Positions 1 through 11,708 of a stretch of 41,166 bases of DNA are shown in pieces. This DNA comes from Pseudomonadota bacterium. Its GTDB lineage: Bacteria > Pseudomonadota > Gammaproteobacteria > GCA-001735895. Where the stretch lies: assembly GCA_022566015.1 (NCBI GenBank), contig JADFJT010000011.1:1-41166 (forward strand). Direction: 5' to 3'. The notes below the pieces were generated by a model. The model ran no database searches, was not told the origin of the DNA, and saw only the letters and a list, made by a program, of their open reading frames with translations. Both the position numbers and the translations under genes were made by a program. Within the stretch, counting starts at the first letter, position 1. Each line of letters begins with the position of its first letter.

Positions 1-204
1 ACAGATTAGCGCGGGAATATTAAGATAACTATCGAGTGAAGATGGCGGACCGATACACACAGATTCGTCTGCCAGTCGTACGTGTTTGAGATCACGATCC
101 GCAGTAGAATGTACTGCAACGGTTTTAATGCCCATTTCGCGGCAGGCGCGCAGGATACGTAACGCTATTTCCCCCCGGTTGGCGATGACTATTTTCTCAA
201 ACAT
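1..204 (-). CDS. accC: Biotin carboxylase subunit of acetyl-CoA carboxylase (N-terminal part, runs off window)
   Basis: Minus-strand translation from ATG at 204: [67 protein letters not shown], the typical AccC N-terminus; directly upstream of accB in operon order. Confidence 0.95.
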   Translation of the reverse strand, partial: MFEKIVIANRGEIALRILRACREMGIKTVAVHSTADRDLKHVRLADESVCIGPPSSLDSYLNIPALIC

Positions 205-232
205 AATTAATACTTTTTCTCGGTACAAAGAG

Positions 233-685
233 TCATTCGATGATGAACAGCACCTGGTCGTATTCGACCGGGCTTCCGTTTTCCACCATGATTGTTCTGA
301 TAGTGCCCGCTTTGTCAGTTTCGATCTGATTCATCATTTTCATCGCTTCGATGATGCATAATGTATCACCTACCTTGACTTTCTGGCCTTCCGTGACGAA
401 TGGTCCGGAAGTGGGTGATGCTGCACCATAATAGGTGCCAACCATAGGCGATTTCACTTCGTGTCCGCTAAACTCGGCCCTTGCAGGTGTAGATTCTGCA
501 TTAGCAGCTTGTACTGGCGCCACGGGTATGGGAGCCGTTGCGTAGGCTGGAGCCAGTGGAGCCTGCTGCCCATAATTGGGCTGTCGACTGATGCGCACCG
601 ATTCTTCACCTTCCTTAATTTCTAATTCTGAAATACCCGACTCCACGAGTAATTCTATTAATTTTTTAACTTTACGAATATCCAT
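233..685 (-). CDS. accB: Biotin carboxyl carrier protein of acetyl-CoA carboxylase
   Basis: 150 aa ORF with biotinylation motif [10 protein letters not shown] and C-terminal biotinyl domain. Confidence 0.96.
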   Translation of the reverse strand: MDIRKVKKLIELLVESGISELEIKEGEESVRISRQPNYGQQAPLAPAYATAPIPVAPVQAANAESTPARAEFSGHEVKSPMVGTYYGAASPTSGPFVTEGQKVKVGDTLCIIEAMKMMNQIETDKAGTIRTIMVENGSPVEYDQVLFIIE

Positions 686-690
686 TTTAA

Positions 691-1146
691 TTACTCTTTA
701 GAGTTGGAAGTATTGCAGGCGATGATCGCAGCTTCGAAGGCGAGCAAGTAACTATTTTTGCCAAAACCGCAGATCACACCCTTGGCAATATCAGACAGAT
801 AGGAATGTGCTCGAAATTCTTCGCGCGAGAATACATTGGATAAATGAACTTCGATAAATGGTAAATCCGTAGCCAGGAATGCGTCCCGTATTGCCACGCT
901 AGTATGGGTAAAGGCCGCCGGGTTGATGATCACAAAATTATTCTGGTTGGCGGATGCCTGGTGAATTCTATTGACGATCTCACCTTCTATATTCGACTGA
1001 AAAGTTTCCAGACTGACACTGTGTTGTTCAGCCAATTTAACCAGTGCCTGGTCGATCGAAGCGAGGGTATCAGATCCGTATACTTCGGGTTCGCGGCTAC
1101 CCAGCAGGTTTAAATTGGGCCCATGTATAACCAGAATTTTTGTCAT
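691..1146 (-). CDS. aroQ: Type II 3-dehydroquinate dehydratase
   Basis: [21 protein letters not shown] ... [16 protein letters not shown] ... PFIEVHLSN motifs; aroQ-accB-accC order. Confidence 0.96.
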   Translation of the reverse strand: MTKILVIHGPNLNLLGSREPEVYGSDTLASIDQALVKLAEQHSVSLETFQSNIEGEIVNRIHQASANQNNFVIINPAAFTHTSVAIRDAFLATDLPFIEVHLSNVFSREEFRAHSYLSDIAKGVICGFGKNSYLLAFEAAIIACNTSNSKE

Positions 1147-1299
1147 CGATATTGGGTTTTATAGCTGCCAGAAGGCCTTGATTCGAGTATATCCGCAATT
1201 TTCACATAGAGACAAGATAGAGTCCAGTTATAGTGCGTTATTTACCTATTTGCCGAAGTTGGCGACATTTTAGCTTGGAATGCGTGAATAATAGATGCT

Positions 1300-1857
1300 T
1301 TAAAGGATTTTCGAAATCTCTTCACGCAATATGCTTAGGCTCAGTTCTCCGGTATGTGTGAAGCGGATAGTACGTGCCTGATCGATAATCGCGGTAAACG
1401 GCAGAGCACCGCTGCGGTTACCAAACACCGCGCTGTACATGGATATTTGGCTGCCAGCCAGAAATGAAGGGTAGTTCATCCCGTAATCTGTCGCAAATGA
1501 AGCGGCATTCTCTGCGCTGTCGAATACCAGGCCGAGAATCTGTACCTGAGTTTCATATTCTTTTTGCAGGGCGATGAGTGCGGGCACTTCGCGGCGACAG
1601 GGAACACACCAGGGTGCCCAGAAGTTGACGATTAAAACAGGTTGTTTCCAATCACCAAGGATATGACTCTTACCCTCAAGATCGATAAAAGGTATAGCAT
1701 TGATTGATGCTGGTGAAATGGTTTGCTTCGGTTGCGGATCGGTAATCTGGACTTCATCGGTTACTGCCTGTTGCGGCATTGTGATATAAAAAAGAAACAC
1801 GCCCCCAGCGATGCACAGCAGGCTCAGCAGCGTTAGCAGATGACTTTTACGAGTCAT
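1300..1857 (-). CDS. TlpA/ResA-like membrane-anchored thioredoxin-fold protein
   Basis: N-terminal TM segment, WAPWCVPCRREVPAL CxxC active site; overlaps dsbD start region. Confidence 0.9.
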   Translation of the reverse strand: MTRKSHLLTLLSLLCIAGGVFLFYITMPQQAVTDEVQITDPQPKQTISPASINAIPFIDLEGKSHILGDWKQPVLIVNFWAPWCVPCRREVPALIALQKEYETQVQILGLVFDSAENAASFATDYGMNYPSFLAGSQISMYSAVFGNRSGALPFTAIIDQARTIRFTHTGELSLSILREEISKIL

Positions 1858-3836
1858 TGTATCTGTTGAATAGTTTCTATAATATGCGCCGCAAATTGTT
1901 CGCCCGACATTTCGCCGACCACACGCCGGTAGCGGATTTCCTTTCCTGATGGATCAAAGAATAATATTGCGGGCGGTCCGAAAATTCCCAGAGCACTCAT
2001 CAAATTGGTGTCAATTGCGTCATTATCGGTAACGTCGGCCTGTAATGTTGCCACGTTATCGAGCGCACGGAGCACATCTGGGTGGGTGAAGGCGTATTTT
2101 TCCATCACCTTGCAGGAAATACACCAGTCGGCGTAAAAATCCAGCATTGTTGGCTGGTCTAGCCGAACCGAATTTCCCAGTGCCACTTGCAGGCCCTGTT
2201 CGCCTTTGATTTGGCGAAAGACAATACGACCAGGCAGTCCGCTCGAAATTCCACCACCACTATTGAGGATAATTCCCTTGAGCGGCTGAATTAAATCTCT
2301 ACTGCCTGCTGCAGCCCCCAGCAGATAAGTCGTGCCGTAGATCAGCAGGATGATGCCGAGCCCCTTGCTCAATTTTCGCATTCCGGACGCGGCTGTAGGC
2401 AAAGCTTCCAACGCCCCCATATAGATAGCGGAAGCAATGATCAGGCAGGCGATCAGCGCCATGGTGATAGTTACGGGTAGAAATCGTTCGAGCAGGTAGA
2501 TAGCCACACCCAGCAAAATTACACCGAATACCGATTTCACCAGTTCCATCCATCCCCCCGCTTTGGGGATCAGTTTTCCCGCAGAGGTGCCGACGATTAA
2601 CAAGGGTACGCCCATACCGAGGCCCAGGGCGAAAAGAGCGAGTCCGCCTAATTGCCAGTCTTGCGTTTGCGATATGAATATTAGAGCACCAACGAGCGGT
2701 GCGGTAATGCAGGGACCGACGATGATGGCCGAGAATACGCCCATCAAACCAACGCCTATCATCGTGCCACCCTGCTGACTATGGCTAATGGCTGCGAGTC
2801 TCGATTGAATCGCGACTGGCAGCTGTAGTTCGTAAAACCCAAACATCGAAAGCGAGAGCAATACAAAAACAGCCGCAAAAACACTCAAAATCCAGGGGTC
2901 CTGGAACCAGATTTGAATATTGAATTCTGCCCCATAGTATCCAACGACCGAGCCAATGAGGGCGTAAGTAATCGCCATCGCCAGTACATAAACCAGCGAC
3001 AACGAAAATGCCTTTCGCGTGGTGATAGATTCTCCCTGGCCTGCGATTATGCTGGATAAAATAGGTATCATCGGAAACACACAGGGAGTAAATGTAAGTG
3101 CTATGCCTGCGACAAAAAATAATGAAATCACGAGCAAAAGACTTTGGCCTAAAAGTAGCTTTGTGAATTGATCCTGTTCAGATATAGGTAGCGCGCTTTT
3201 TTCCGGGGTTTCGTTTGCGTCGAATTGAGCAGTCAATGCTGCAACGTCGTATCGACTATCGGTAGAACTTAAGCCTGGTGGCTGATCCCCTATATCGATC
3301 AGGCCCGTGCGCAGATTTACCTTCAGGTATTTAGTAATCGGTGGGTAGCAGATGCGGTCTTCAACACAGCCCTGGTACTCGAAGGCAAGAACAAATTTTT
3401 CACTTGCACTGGCCTCTGAAAGAATCGGAATGGAAATATTGACCTGCTCGTGATAAACCTCCATGAGACCGAAAAACTCGTCGTTCTTAGTATCGCTTGA
3501 CGGCAAGGTAATAGCGCCAATGCTATGGCCGCTACCCGCTGCCAGGCTAACTGCCATCTTGTCTCGGTATAAATAGGTATTTGGGTAAAGTAAAATACTG
3601 GTTTCAACAATATTGTTCTGGCCCAGCGTCGCCGACAGCTGGAATGCGGTATCGGGATGGGGAATATCGTCATCGATACTTAAACCAACGTCAATCCCGA
3701 GAGATTGCAGTATCGAAAGCGCACTTGAATTCGTCGAATCGGTAATCGTCTGGTCGTCTTGCGTATGCTTCGCAATTGCCAGGGAGGAGCTAAGCAAATA
3801 AAATACGACCAGGCTAAAGCGTAATAAACACTTCAC
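1854..3836 (-). CDS. dsbD: Thiol:disulfide interchange protein DsbD
   Basis: 660 aa: signal peptide, N-terminal domain with CVEDRICYPP, multi-TM with TFTPCVFPMIPIL, C-terminal thioredoxin domain YADWCISCKVME. Confidence 0.95.
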   Translation of the reverse strand: MKCLLRFSLVVFYLLSSSLAIAKHTQDDQTITDSTNSSALSILQSLGIDVGLSIDDDIPHPDTAFQLSATLGQNNIVETSILLYPNTYLYRDKMAVSLAAGSGHSIGAITLPSSDTKNDEFFGLMEVYHEQVNISIPILSEASASEKFVLAFEYQGCVEDRICYPPITKYLKVNLRTGLIDIGDQPPGLSSTDSRYDVAALTAQFDANETPEKSALPISEQDQFTKLLLGQSLLLVISLFFVAGIALTFTPCVFPMIPILSSIIAGQGESITTRKAFSLSLVYVLAMAITYALIGSVVGYYGAEFNIQIWFQDPWILSVFAAVFVLLSLSMFGFYELQLPVAIQSRLAAISHSQQGGTMIGVGLMGVFSAIIVGPCITAPLVGALIFISQTQDWQLGGLALFALGLGMGVPLLIVGTSAGKLIPKAGGWMELVKSVFGVILLGVAIYLLERFLPVTITMALIACLIIASAIYMGALEALPTAASGMRKLSKGLGIILLIYGTTYLLGAAAGSRDLIQPLKGIILNSGGGISSGLPGRIVFRQIKGEQGLQVALGNSVRLDQPTMLDFYADWCISCKVMEKYAFTHPDVLRALDNVATLQADVTDNDAIDTNLMSALGIFGPPAILFFDPSGKEIRYRRVVGEMSGEQFAAHIIETIQQIQ

Positions 3837-4261
3837 TGCGTGGCTTCCGGTATCTTGTCCATAGTTTCCACAAGAAACCTGAATATCGAATAAGCGTGTT
3901 GTCGATCTAATTCTATTTCCGGCATACCAACTTTCTTCACTGATGTATTTAATAGTTACAGAAGCTCAATACCCACTTTGCATAATCCATTCCACCAGTA
4001 TTGTAGAGTGCGATCGAGCAAAAATGTTTATACGCGCTGCAGTTTTTCCTGACCCGGCCCGGAGGCAGCGGTGGTCAGATAGTCCCCATCATTATTAACA
4101 AGCGTTTATACCTATGTTCTGGTCGGTCAGGTATTGAAACAATGGTATGCTAACCGCATATTTCAATTAAGTATGTATTACTGCGGTAATAGACGTGAAA
4201 CTGCTTCTTTCGTTCAGAAACAGGTATTTTATTCGACGCGCTACTTAATCATGAGGCTTAC

Positions 4262-4738
4262 ATGTTTCCAGTCGTCACCATTATTTTTGTAATAGTACCG
4301 ATTCTCGAAGTTTACCTGTTAATCCAGGTGGGAGCCGTTATCGGTGCTCCCTGGACAGTATTACTGGTCGTTCTGACCGCTGTTATTGGCATCAGGCTTT
4401 TGAAAATTCAGGGATTATCGACGCTGATGCGTGCGCAGCGAAAAATGCAGGTTGGTCAAACCCCTGCTGTCGAAATGCTCGAAGGCGTAGGCCTGATTCT
4501 GGCCGGTGCATTTTTGCTGACTCCGGGATTTTTCACCGATGCGTTGGGCTTCCTGCTGCTATTTCCGCCAACCCGGGTCTGGATAGTAAGTAAGGTCGTT
4601 TCGAAAATGATGATATCGGGTCGGTTCTTTAGCTCCGGAGGATCTCCTGGGGCAGGCTTCGGTCATGCTTCTAGAGACGGGGATCGTACCGGAAAATCGG
4701 ATATTATCGAAGGCGTAAGCTATAAGCGCGAAGAGTAG
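4262..4738 (+). CDS. fxsA: FxsA family membrane protein
   Basis: VPILEVYLLIQVGAVIGAPWTVLLVVLTAVIGIRLLKIQGL ... LLTPGFFTDALGFLLLFPPTR; located upstream of groES as in other gammaproteobacteria. Confidence 0.92.
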   Translation: MFPVVTIIFVIVPILEVYLLIQVGAVIGAPWTVLLVVLTAVIGIRLLKIQGLSTLMRAQRKMQVGQTPAVEMLEGVGLILAGAFLLTPGFFTDALGFLLLFPPTRVWIVSKVVSKMMISGRFFSSGGSPGAGFGHASRDGDRTGKSDIIEGVSYKREE

Positions 4739-4777
4739 CGCTTCGACTCTATAAATCTTACCACTGGCCACCTACTC

Positions 4778-4804
4778 ATTCGGTCGTTAACGACCGATTT
4801 TTTC
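4778..4804 (+). terminator. Rho-independent terminator after fxsA
   Basis: Perfect palindrome TCGGTCGTTAACGACCGA followed by a T-run (TTTTTT). Confidence 0.85.
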
Positions 4805-4865
4805 GTGCTCCCCCGTTGATTCAGAGAATTTTAACGGATTAATACCCACTTTATATTAAAAGATG

Positions 4866-4893
4866 CTTGAAAGGGTTGTTTTCTTCCCCATAT
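4866..4893 (+). promoter_or_regulatory. Sigma32-type heat-shock promoter of groESL
   Basis: CTTGAAA (4866-4872), 13 nt spacer, CCCCATAT (4886-4893), matching sigma32 consensus CTTGAAA-N11-16-CCCCATnT. Confidence 0.85.
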
Positions 4894-4896
4894 CGC

Positions 4897-4924
4897 TTGA
4901 CTAGGTGAAATTGCTGAATATTAT
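4897..4924 (+). promoter_or_regulatory. Sigma70-type promoter of groESL
   Basis: TTGACT (4897-4902), 16 nt spacer, TATTAT (4919-4924), abutting the CIRCE operator. Confidence 0.7.
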
Positions 4925-4950
4925 TAGCACTCCCTTGATGCGAGTGCTAA
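4924..4950 (+). promoter_or_regulatory. CIRCE operator (HrcA binding site)
   Basis: Exact TTAGCACTC-N9-GAGTGCTAA inverted repeat: TTAGCACTC CCTTGATGC GAGTGCTAA, upstream of groES. Confidence 0.95.
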
Positions 4951-5023
4951 CTCGCAGCTTATATATAGCCAGCCTGAGGGTTGGCGGGTCAATAAACTAA
5001 AACATTTTTGGAGAATAGCAACA

Positions 5024-5311
5024 ATGAATATTCGTCCCTTGCATGATCGTGTGGTCGTCAGGCGTAAAGAGGAAGAACGTACTTCCGCGGGTGGAATCGT
5101 GATTCCTGATTCGGCAACCGAAAAGCCAAGTACCGGTGAAGTTCTCGCCGTGGGTAATGGCAAAATTAGCGATTCGGGTGATGTGCGCGCGCTGGATGTC
5201 AAGGTTGGTGACACCATTTACTTCGGCAAGTACTCCGGTACAGAAATCAAGGTAGACGGCGAAGAGCTACTAATCATGCGCGAAGATGACATCATCGCTA
5301 TTGTTGAATAA
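5024..5311 (+). CDS. groES: Co-chaperonin GroES
   Basis: [31 protein letters not shown]...; upstream of groEL. Confidence 0.98.
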   Translation: MNIRPLHDRVVVRRKEEERTSAGGIVIPDSATEKPSTGEVLAVGNGKISDSGDVRALDVKVGDTIYFGKYSGTEIKVDGEELLIMREDDIIAIVE

Positions 5312-5330
5312 TTCAGAGACGAGAGGTTAA

Positions 5331-6992
<1,662 letters not shown>

Positions 6993-7018
6993 ACCGCTCA
7001 AAAACCAGAGCTGTATGA

Positions 7019-7050
7019 TAAAAAGCCCCGCTTTATGCGGGGTTTTTTTT
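7019..7050 (+). terminator. Rho-independent terminator after groEL
   Basis: AAAAAGCCCCGC TTTAT GCGGGG TTTTTTTT hairpin plus T-run. Confidence 0.95.
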
Positions 7051-7302
7051 GGGGTGATTAAAGCTAAATTTTTAGGTTATCTTGATGAATGCTAGAATCT
7101 CTGTAGGGCCGAATTTATTCGGCCAACACAAAATTGGTCGAATGAATTCGAACCTTGTGTCTCTCGCGATAGACTGATTAGCTATCAGTGTATCAGGTGA
7201 GGTGTGAGCCTGGTTTATCCAGTCAACAAATAATCAGGCAGGCTGTCCAACTAAATTTATTTTGGTTGCCCGGGATATTGTTTACGTCCATAGCCTAACA
7301 TT

Positions 7303-8601
7303 TTACAGGTGGCGTTCAGTATCGTCTTCCTGTTGGTCGAGCAATTCTGTTTCCTGATTCGCTACGGCTTCGGCGTAATTGATCGCGTCGGGTGCGTTAA
7401 ACTCGGCGATCGGTGTGCCTATTGTGCCGGTAGCGATTGAGAGTGTTTGATTTTCGACGGCAATACCCGCTCTTGAATTAATACGTATCAAGGTGAAAGC
7501 CAAAATCATCGCAAAAAATGTAGCGATTCCCCAAAAGAAATACTGCATTCCGTAAAAGTCCATAAAGAAGGCAACCATTATTGGGCCAGTGCTTAAGCCA
7601 ATACCCGCCACCATGACCAGGCTGCCGCTGGCAGCGACTATCTGCCGTGGTTCGAGACGGTCGTTGGCGTACGCAATGCAAATCGAGTACATCGGTATTG
7701 CAGCGCCACCGAGCAATACAATATAAATATAGAAAATCAGGCTGTCTTTAGGCGCCAGCGCGGCGAGGATGCTGAAAACAATCGATATCGTAGAAATGGT
7801 CGCCATCACCAGGCGCCGACTGAGACGATCGGATATATAGCCGACCGGCCACTGCATGATCAGGCTGCCGATCATAAAACAGGCCATAAACCAGGAGATG
7901 GATTTGATATCGACCAGTATCGCGCTCGCGTAGATGGCGCCTAGCCCAAAAATAGTACCGTGCGCCATGCCAGTCAGACAATTGCCAATAACGGCCAGCG
8001 GCGATGCCCTGTAGAGCTCGAACACCGACATTTTCTCCGATATATCGAATACCGGTGCTGGTTTGGCGGTGAGTAATATTGGGATCAGGCCAAAAGAAAT
8101 GATGATCGATGTCAGGATGAAAAGATCGATCGCATCGGGTTTCGCCAGGTTGAGTAGAAATTGCCCGGAACCAATTCCGAAAGTGACGATTAACATATAA
8201 ACCGACAGGATTTTGCCCCGGGTTTTGTTGCTGGCGCGGTCGTTTAACCAGCTTTCGGTCACTACGAAAAAACCTGCGAAACAGATGCCAGTGACGACTC
8301 GCATCGCCATCCATACCGCAGGGCTAACATACATTCCATGAAACAATATCGAGATCGAAGCGAGCGAGGCGAGCGCCGAAAATACGCGTATGTGGCCCAC
8401 TCGCTTCACCAGGTACGGAGCCAGAAACGAACCCATAAAAATACCGATAAAATATCCCGACATCATGATGCCAGTGGTGAAGATAGAAAATCCTTCAATA
8501 CCTGCTCGAATCCCAAGCAAGGTTCCCTGCAGTCCATTTGCGATCATCATGAAACCAACACCTAGCAAAATTGCCCAGGAGGCCGCTAAATCTTTCCACA
8601 T
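7303..8601 (-). CDS. MFS transporter
   Basis: 432 aa, about 12 predicted TM segments; MFS-type signatures (FMGSFLAPYLVKRVGHIRVF; GYISDRLSRRLVM). Confidence 0.85.
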   Translation of the reverse strand: MWKDLAASWAILLGVGFMMIANGLQGTLLGIRAGIEGFSIFTTGIMMSGYFIGIFMGSFLAPYLVKRVGHIRVFSALASLASISILFHGMYVSPAVWMAMRVVTGICFAGFFVVTESWLNDRASNKTRGKILSVYMLIVTFGIGSGQFLLNLAKPDAIDLFILTSIIISFGLIPILLTAKPAPVFDISEKMSVFELYRASPLAVIGNCLTGMAHGTIFGLGAIYASAILVDIKSISWFMACFMIGSLIMQWPVGYISDRLSRRLVMATISTISIVFSILAALAPKDSLIFYIYIVLLGGAAIPMYSICIAYANDRLEPRQIVAASGSLVMVAGIGLSTGPIMVAFFMDFYGMQYFFWGIATFFAMILAFTLIRINSRAGIAVENQTLSIATGTIGTPIAEFNAPDAINYAEAVANQETELLDQQEDDTERHL

Positions 8602-8730
8602 GTTAAAGACTCGTATGGTGCATATTTAAGGAGGCACTGCATCAGTCATCCACGACTGTGCAGAGCACGACCAATAAAAATTGTGATTATTATTAATCTC
8701 ACATACCCAATAACTTAACAGTTATCATTA

Positions 8731-8876
8731 CTGTCCCGTTAACTCAATAATCGTCATTCCGGCATGCTTTTAGCCGGAATCTAGTGTCTTAATACTCAGT
8801 TGTATCAATGAGCTGCACGAGATTCCCGCCTACGCGGGAATGACGAATGCTGTTCCAATGATTCATGTCTAAAATG
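8731..8876. repeat. Intergenic dispersed repeat (REP-like palindromic element), copy 1
   Basis: CTGTCCCGTTAACTCAATAATCGTCATTCCGGCATGCTTTTAGCCGGAATCTAGTGTCTTAATACTCAGT...GAGATTCCCGCCTACGCGGGAATGACGAATGC...ATTCATGTCTAAA; near-identical blocks recur at about 33150-33430. Confidence 0.85.
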
Positions 8877-9114
8877 ATCATAAAATATTTAATCTTAAGT
8901 ATAACAATAACTTAGTGGTTTAATAGAAAAGTTAACGGGCCGCAGTGAACAGTTATCTAAAATAGCAGTACTTCCTGTACCGTAGAAACTCTGTTATTGG
9001 CAGTGTTTCCTTGACGGTAATTCGAGTGAACGACCGAGTTGGCGGAATTCTAGTAGAGGTGTCGGTTTGCAGCAATCGGTAAAAGCAGGATTATATGAAA
9101 TAATGGGGGAATTC

Positions 9115-9948
9115 TTAAGCCAGTACCGGATAACCAGCCGCTCGCGCAGCGATCTCTAAATCGAGTGTGCTCTGATATTCATCGATGTCTATGTATTCAA
9201 ATCCTTTCAGGTGTAGTCTGTTCTTTAGTTTGTCGTCTAGCAGTGACAAGGCTTGATTCAGACATTCAGTAATGTTTTCCCCATTGTTATTGATAGTGCG
9301 TAGTTTGGGTATGACAAAAGGCAATCCGCAAGTTTTTGCGGTGAATCCTACGGATTTAACTCGAGCAGCGAGTTCGGGCCAGGCATCTACAATAAAACGA
9401 TAGCTGACACAGTCGATCGCCGCTATATCAGCGCGTTGATTGGCTACCTCGGTAAGACTTTGCAAATGCGAGCCGGATAATTGTATTTCGCTAAAAAAAG
9501 TACCCTGTTGATTAAAGGCTGCAACAGCATGGCGCAATACATTCATACCACTATTGGAATCACTGGTATTAATGACCGCCCTTGAACCTTTACACTCCTC
9601 CAGTTTACTAAACGCACTATTTTTTGAAACGATCAACAGGCTGGAATAGAATTTATGATCGCAGCCTTCCACATCAAAAATCGGCACGCTTATCGGTGTC
9701 AGCGTATCGCGAAAAGCGGTTACTAATGGATAGCCACAAGTTTGCCCAAACCATAGAGAGGGGTTATTCAATACGGCATGACCGGTTTCGAAATTTAATA
9801 ATCTGTCTACTTCAAATGTCGGTTTGGCCAGTTTGAAAAAATGTTCGAATAGTTTTTGCCAGGCGATACGTAATTCGTCGGTAAATGCGTACATACCGCA
9901 AGCAACAAATAACGGGGCCTGTTGTTTATCTGTCGCCTCACAATTCAT
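9115..9948 (-). CDS. PhnD-like phosphate/phosphonate-type ABC substrate-binding protein (no signal peptide evident)
   Basis: LWFGQTCGYPLV ... VINTSDSNSGMNVLRHAVA ... SGSHLQSLTEVANQRADIAAIDCVSYRFI, typical of the PhnD-like family. Confidence 0.75.
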   Translation of the reverse strand: MNCEATDKQQAPLFVACGMYAFTDELRIAWQKLFEHFFKLAKPTFEVDRLLNFETGHAVLNNPSLWFGQTCGYPLVTAFRDTLTPISVPIFDVEGCDHKFYSSLLIVSKNSAFSKLEECKGSRAVINTSDSNSGMNVLRHAVAAFNQQGTFFSEIQLSGSHLQSLTEVANQRADIAAIDCVSYRFIVDAWPELAARVKSVGFTAKTCGLPFVIPKLRTINNNGENITECLNQALSLLDDKLKNRLHLKGFEYIDIDEYQSTLDLEIAARAAGYPVLA

Positions 9949-10188
9949 GATATGGGATTTGATTTCATATTAATTTTTTAAACATCAACGGTGTATAAAG
10001 TCATGTAAGTTATCCTGAAACTGCTGAGGAAGACAAGGAGGGATTTTATGATATTGTTGAAACTGCGCACAAACTTCGATTTGTTTACATAAATCAACAA
10101 ATATGCTTATAAATAACAACGCTTACATAGGTAGACTTAGGGCATTGGGTGAAATAATATTCAGGCATTAGTCAAAGTAGACTTCGTT

Positions 10189-11708
10189 ATGAAAAGAAAA
10201 AGAGGCCGACGACGCACTAGCAGCCCGCGACCGGCGGTCAAGCCTAAACTTGAGCAGTTATTCAATCCCTACGCGCCTATAGAGGTGCTGATGGGGATGA
10301 CCTGGATCTTATCCACGATGGCTCGATGCGCATTCTCGAGGATATCGGCCTCGAGGTGTTGAACGAACGCGCACTAGGCTTATACGAAGGGGAAGGGGCA
10401 AAGGTTGACTGGGATTTAAATCGCGTTTACCTGAGTCGGGAACTTGTGATGGAATGCCTGAAAACTGTACCTTCCAAATTTATCTTTCACGCTCGCAATG
10501 CTGAACGAAATAAATTAATCGGTGGTAATGCGATTAATTTCACTACGGTTGCGAGCGCGCCGAATTGTTCTGATCTGGAAGGTGGTAGACGCACCGGCAA
10601 TTTCGAAGACTACTGTAATTTCCTACGACTGGCGCATAGTTTCGACATCATCGGATTTATCAGCGGATATCCGGTAGAACCGATTGATATACCACCCGAT
10701 ACACGGCATCTGGACGCTTCGCTTGCCGCGTACACATTAACCGACCGTGCATTTTCCTGCTACTGCCTGGGCGGCGGGCGGGTTAACGACGGTATCGAAA
10801 TGGCCGCTATAGCGCGTGGTGTAGATCGTGAAACCCTGAAAAAAGAACCCAGTTTAATTACCGTGGTCAATACTAATTCCCCATTGCTCGTGGATGGGCC
10901 GATGCTGGACGGTTTGATGGAAATGGCGGAAAATGGCCAACCGACGATAGTCACGCCTTTCACCCTGTCAGGGGCGATGTGCCCGATTACGATTGCCGGT
11001 GCGCTGGCGCAACAAAACGCCGAGGCGCTCGGGGTAATAGCGCTGTCTCAAATCGTCAATCCTGGAGCGCCGATGGTATATGGCGGCTTTACTTCAAACG
11101 CAGATATGCGTACCGGAGCACCGGCATTTGGCACCCCGGAATATACCCGTGCAGCGTTCGCCAGCGGTCAGTTAGCACGCCGTTACAATCTACCGTTTCG
11201 GTCATCGAATACCAATGCTTCTAATTGTGTCGACGCGCAGGCGGCCTGGGAATCGCAGATGTCGTTGTGGGGCGCAGTAATGGGACACGCGCATGTGATC
11301 AAACACGCCGCTGGATGGCTCGAAGGGGGGCTTTGTGCCTCGTTCGAAAAATTCATCATCGATATAGACATGCTACAGATGATGGCCGAGACTTTGAAGC
11401 CGATTGAAGTAAACGAATCGACTCTTGCGCTCGACTCAATTCGTGAAGCCGGGCATGGTGGTCATTTCTTCGGTACCCGTCATACCCTGGAAAATTACAC
11501 CACTGCATTTTATGAGCCCATAGTGTCCGACTGGAGTAATTATGAAACCTGGGTCGAAAAGGGCGAAAAAACCGCATACCAACGCGCCAATATAATTTAC
11601 CGCCAATGTTTAAAGGACTACGAAGAACCACCCATAGATGAACAGGTAAAAATTTCACTCGAAAAGTATGTGAGTGAGCGGCGAATCGAGATAGAGAGCC
11701 AAAAGTGA
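10189..11708 (+). CDS. Trimethylamine methyltransferase (MttB) superfamily protein, non-pyrrolysine; apparent -1 nt frameshift near 10293-10296
   Basis: Frame 1 from ATG 10189: MKRKRGRRRTSSPRPAVKPKLEQLFNPYAPIEVLMG; frame 2 from about 10297: DDLDLIHDGSMRILEDIGLEVL... continuing to 11708. Downstream motifs: NTNSPLLVDGPML, GAMCPITIAGAL, GAPMVYGGFTSNADMRTGAPAFGTPEY, HAAGWLEGGL, GGHFFGTRHTLENY. Confidence 0.85.

Noticed and set aside
3838-4261. Possible cutA remnant or small ORF (MPEIELDRQHAYSIFRFLVETMDKIPEATQ, minus strand) between dsbD and fxsA, where cutA lies in some gammaproteobacteria
   Set aside because: The short peptide lacks recognisable CutA motifs; similarity too weak to support.
7748-8314. 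188-aa minus-strand ORF overlapping the MFS gene
   Set aside because: Out-of-frame overlap of a clear membrane-transporter CDS; composition (R/H/W-rich) not protein-like.
10326-11708. Pyrrolysine-type readthrough in the MttB-like protein
   Set aside because: No in-frame TAG inside the conserved barrel; belongs to the non-Pyl branch by inspection.
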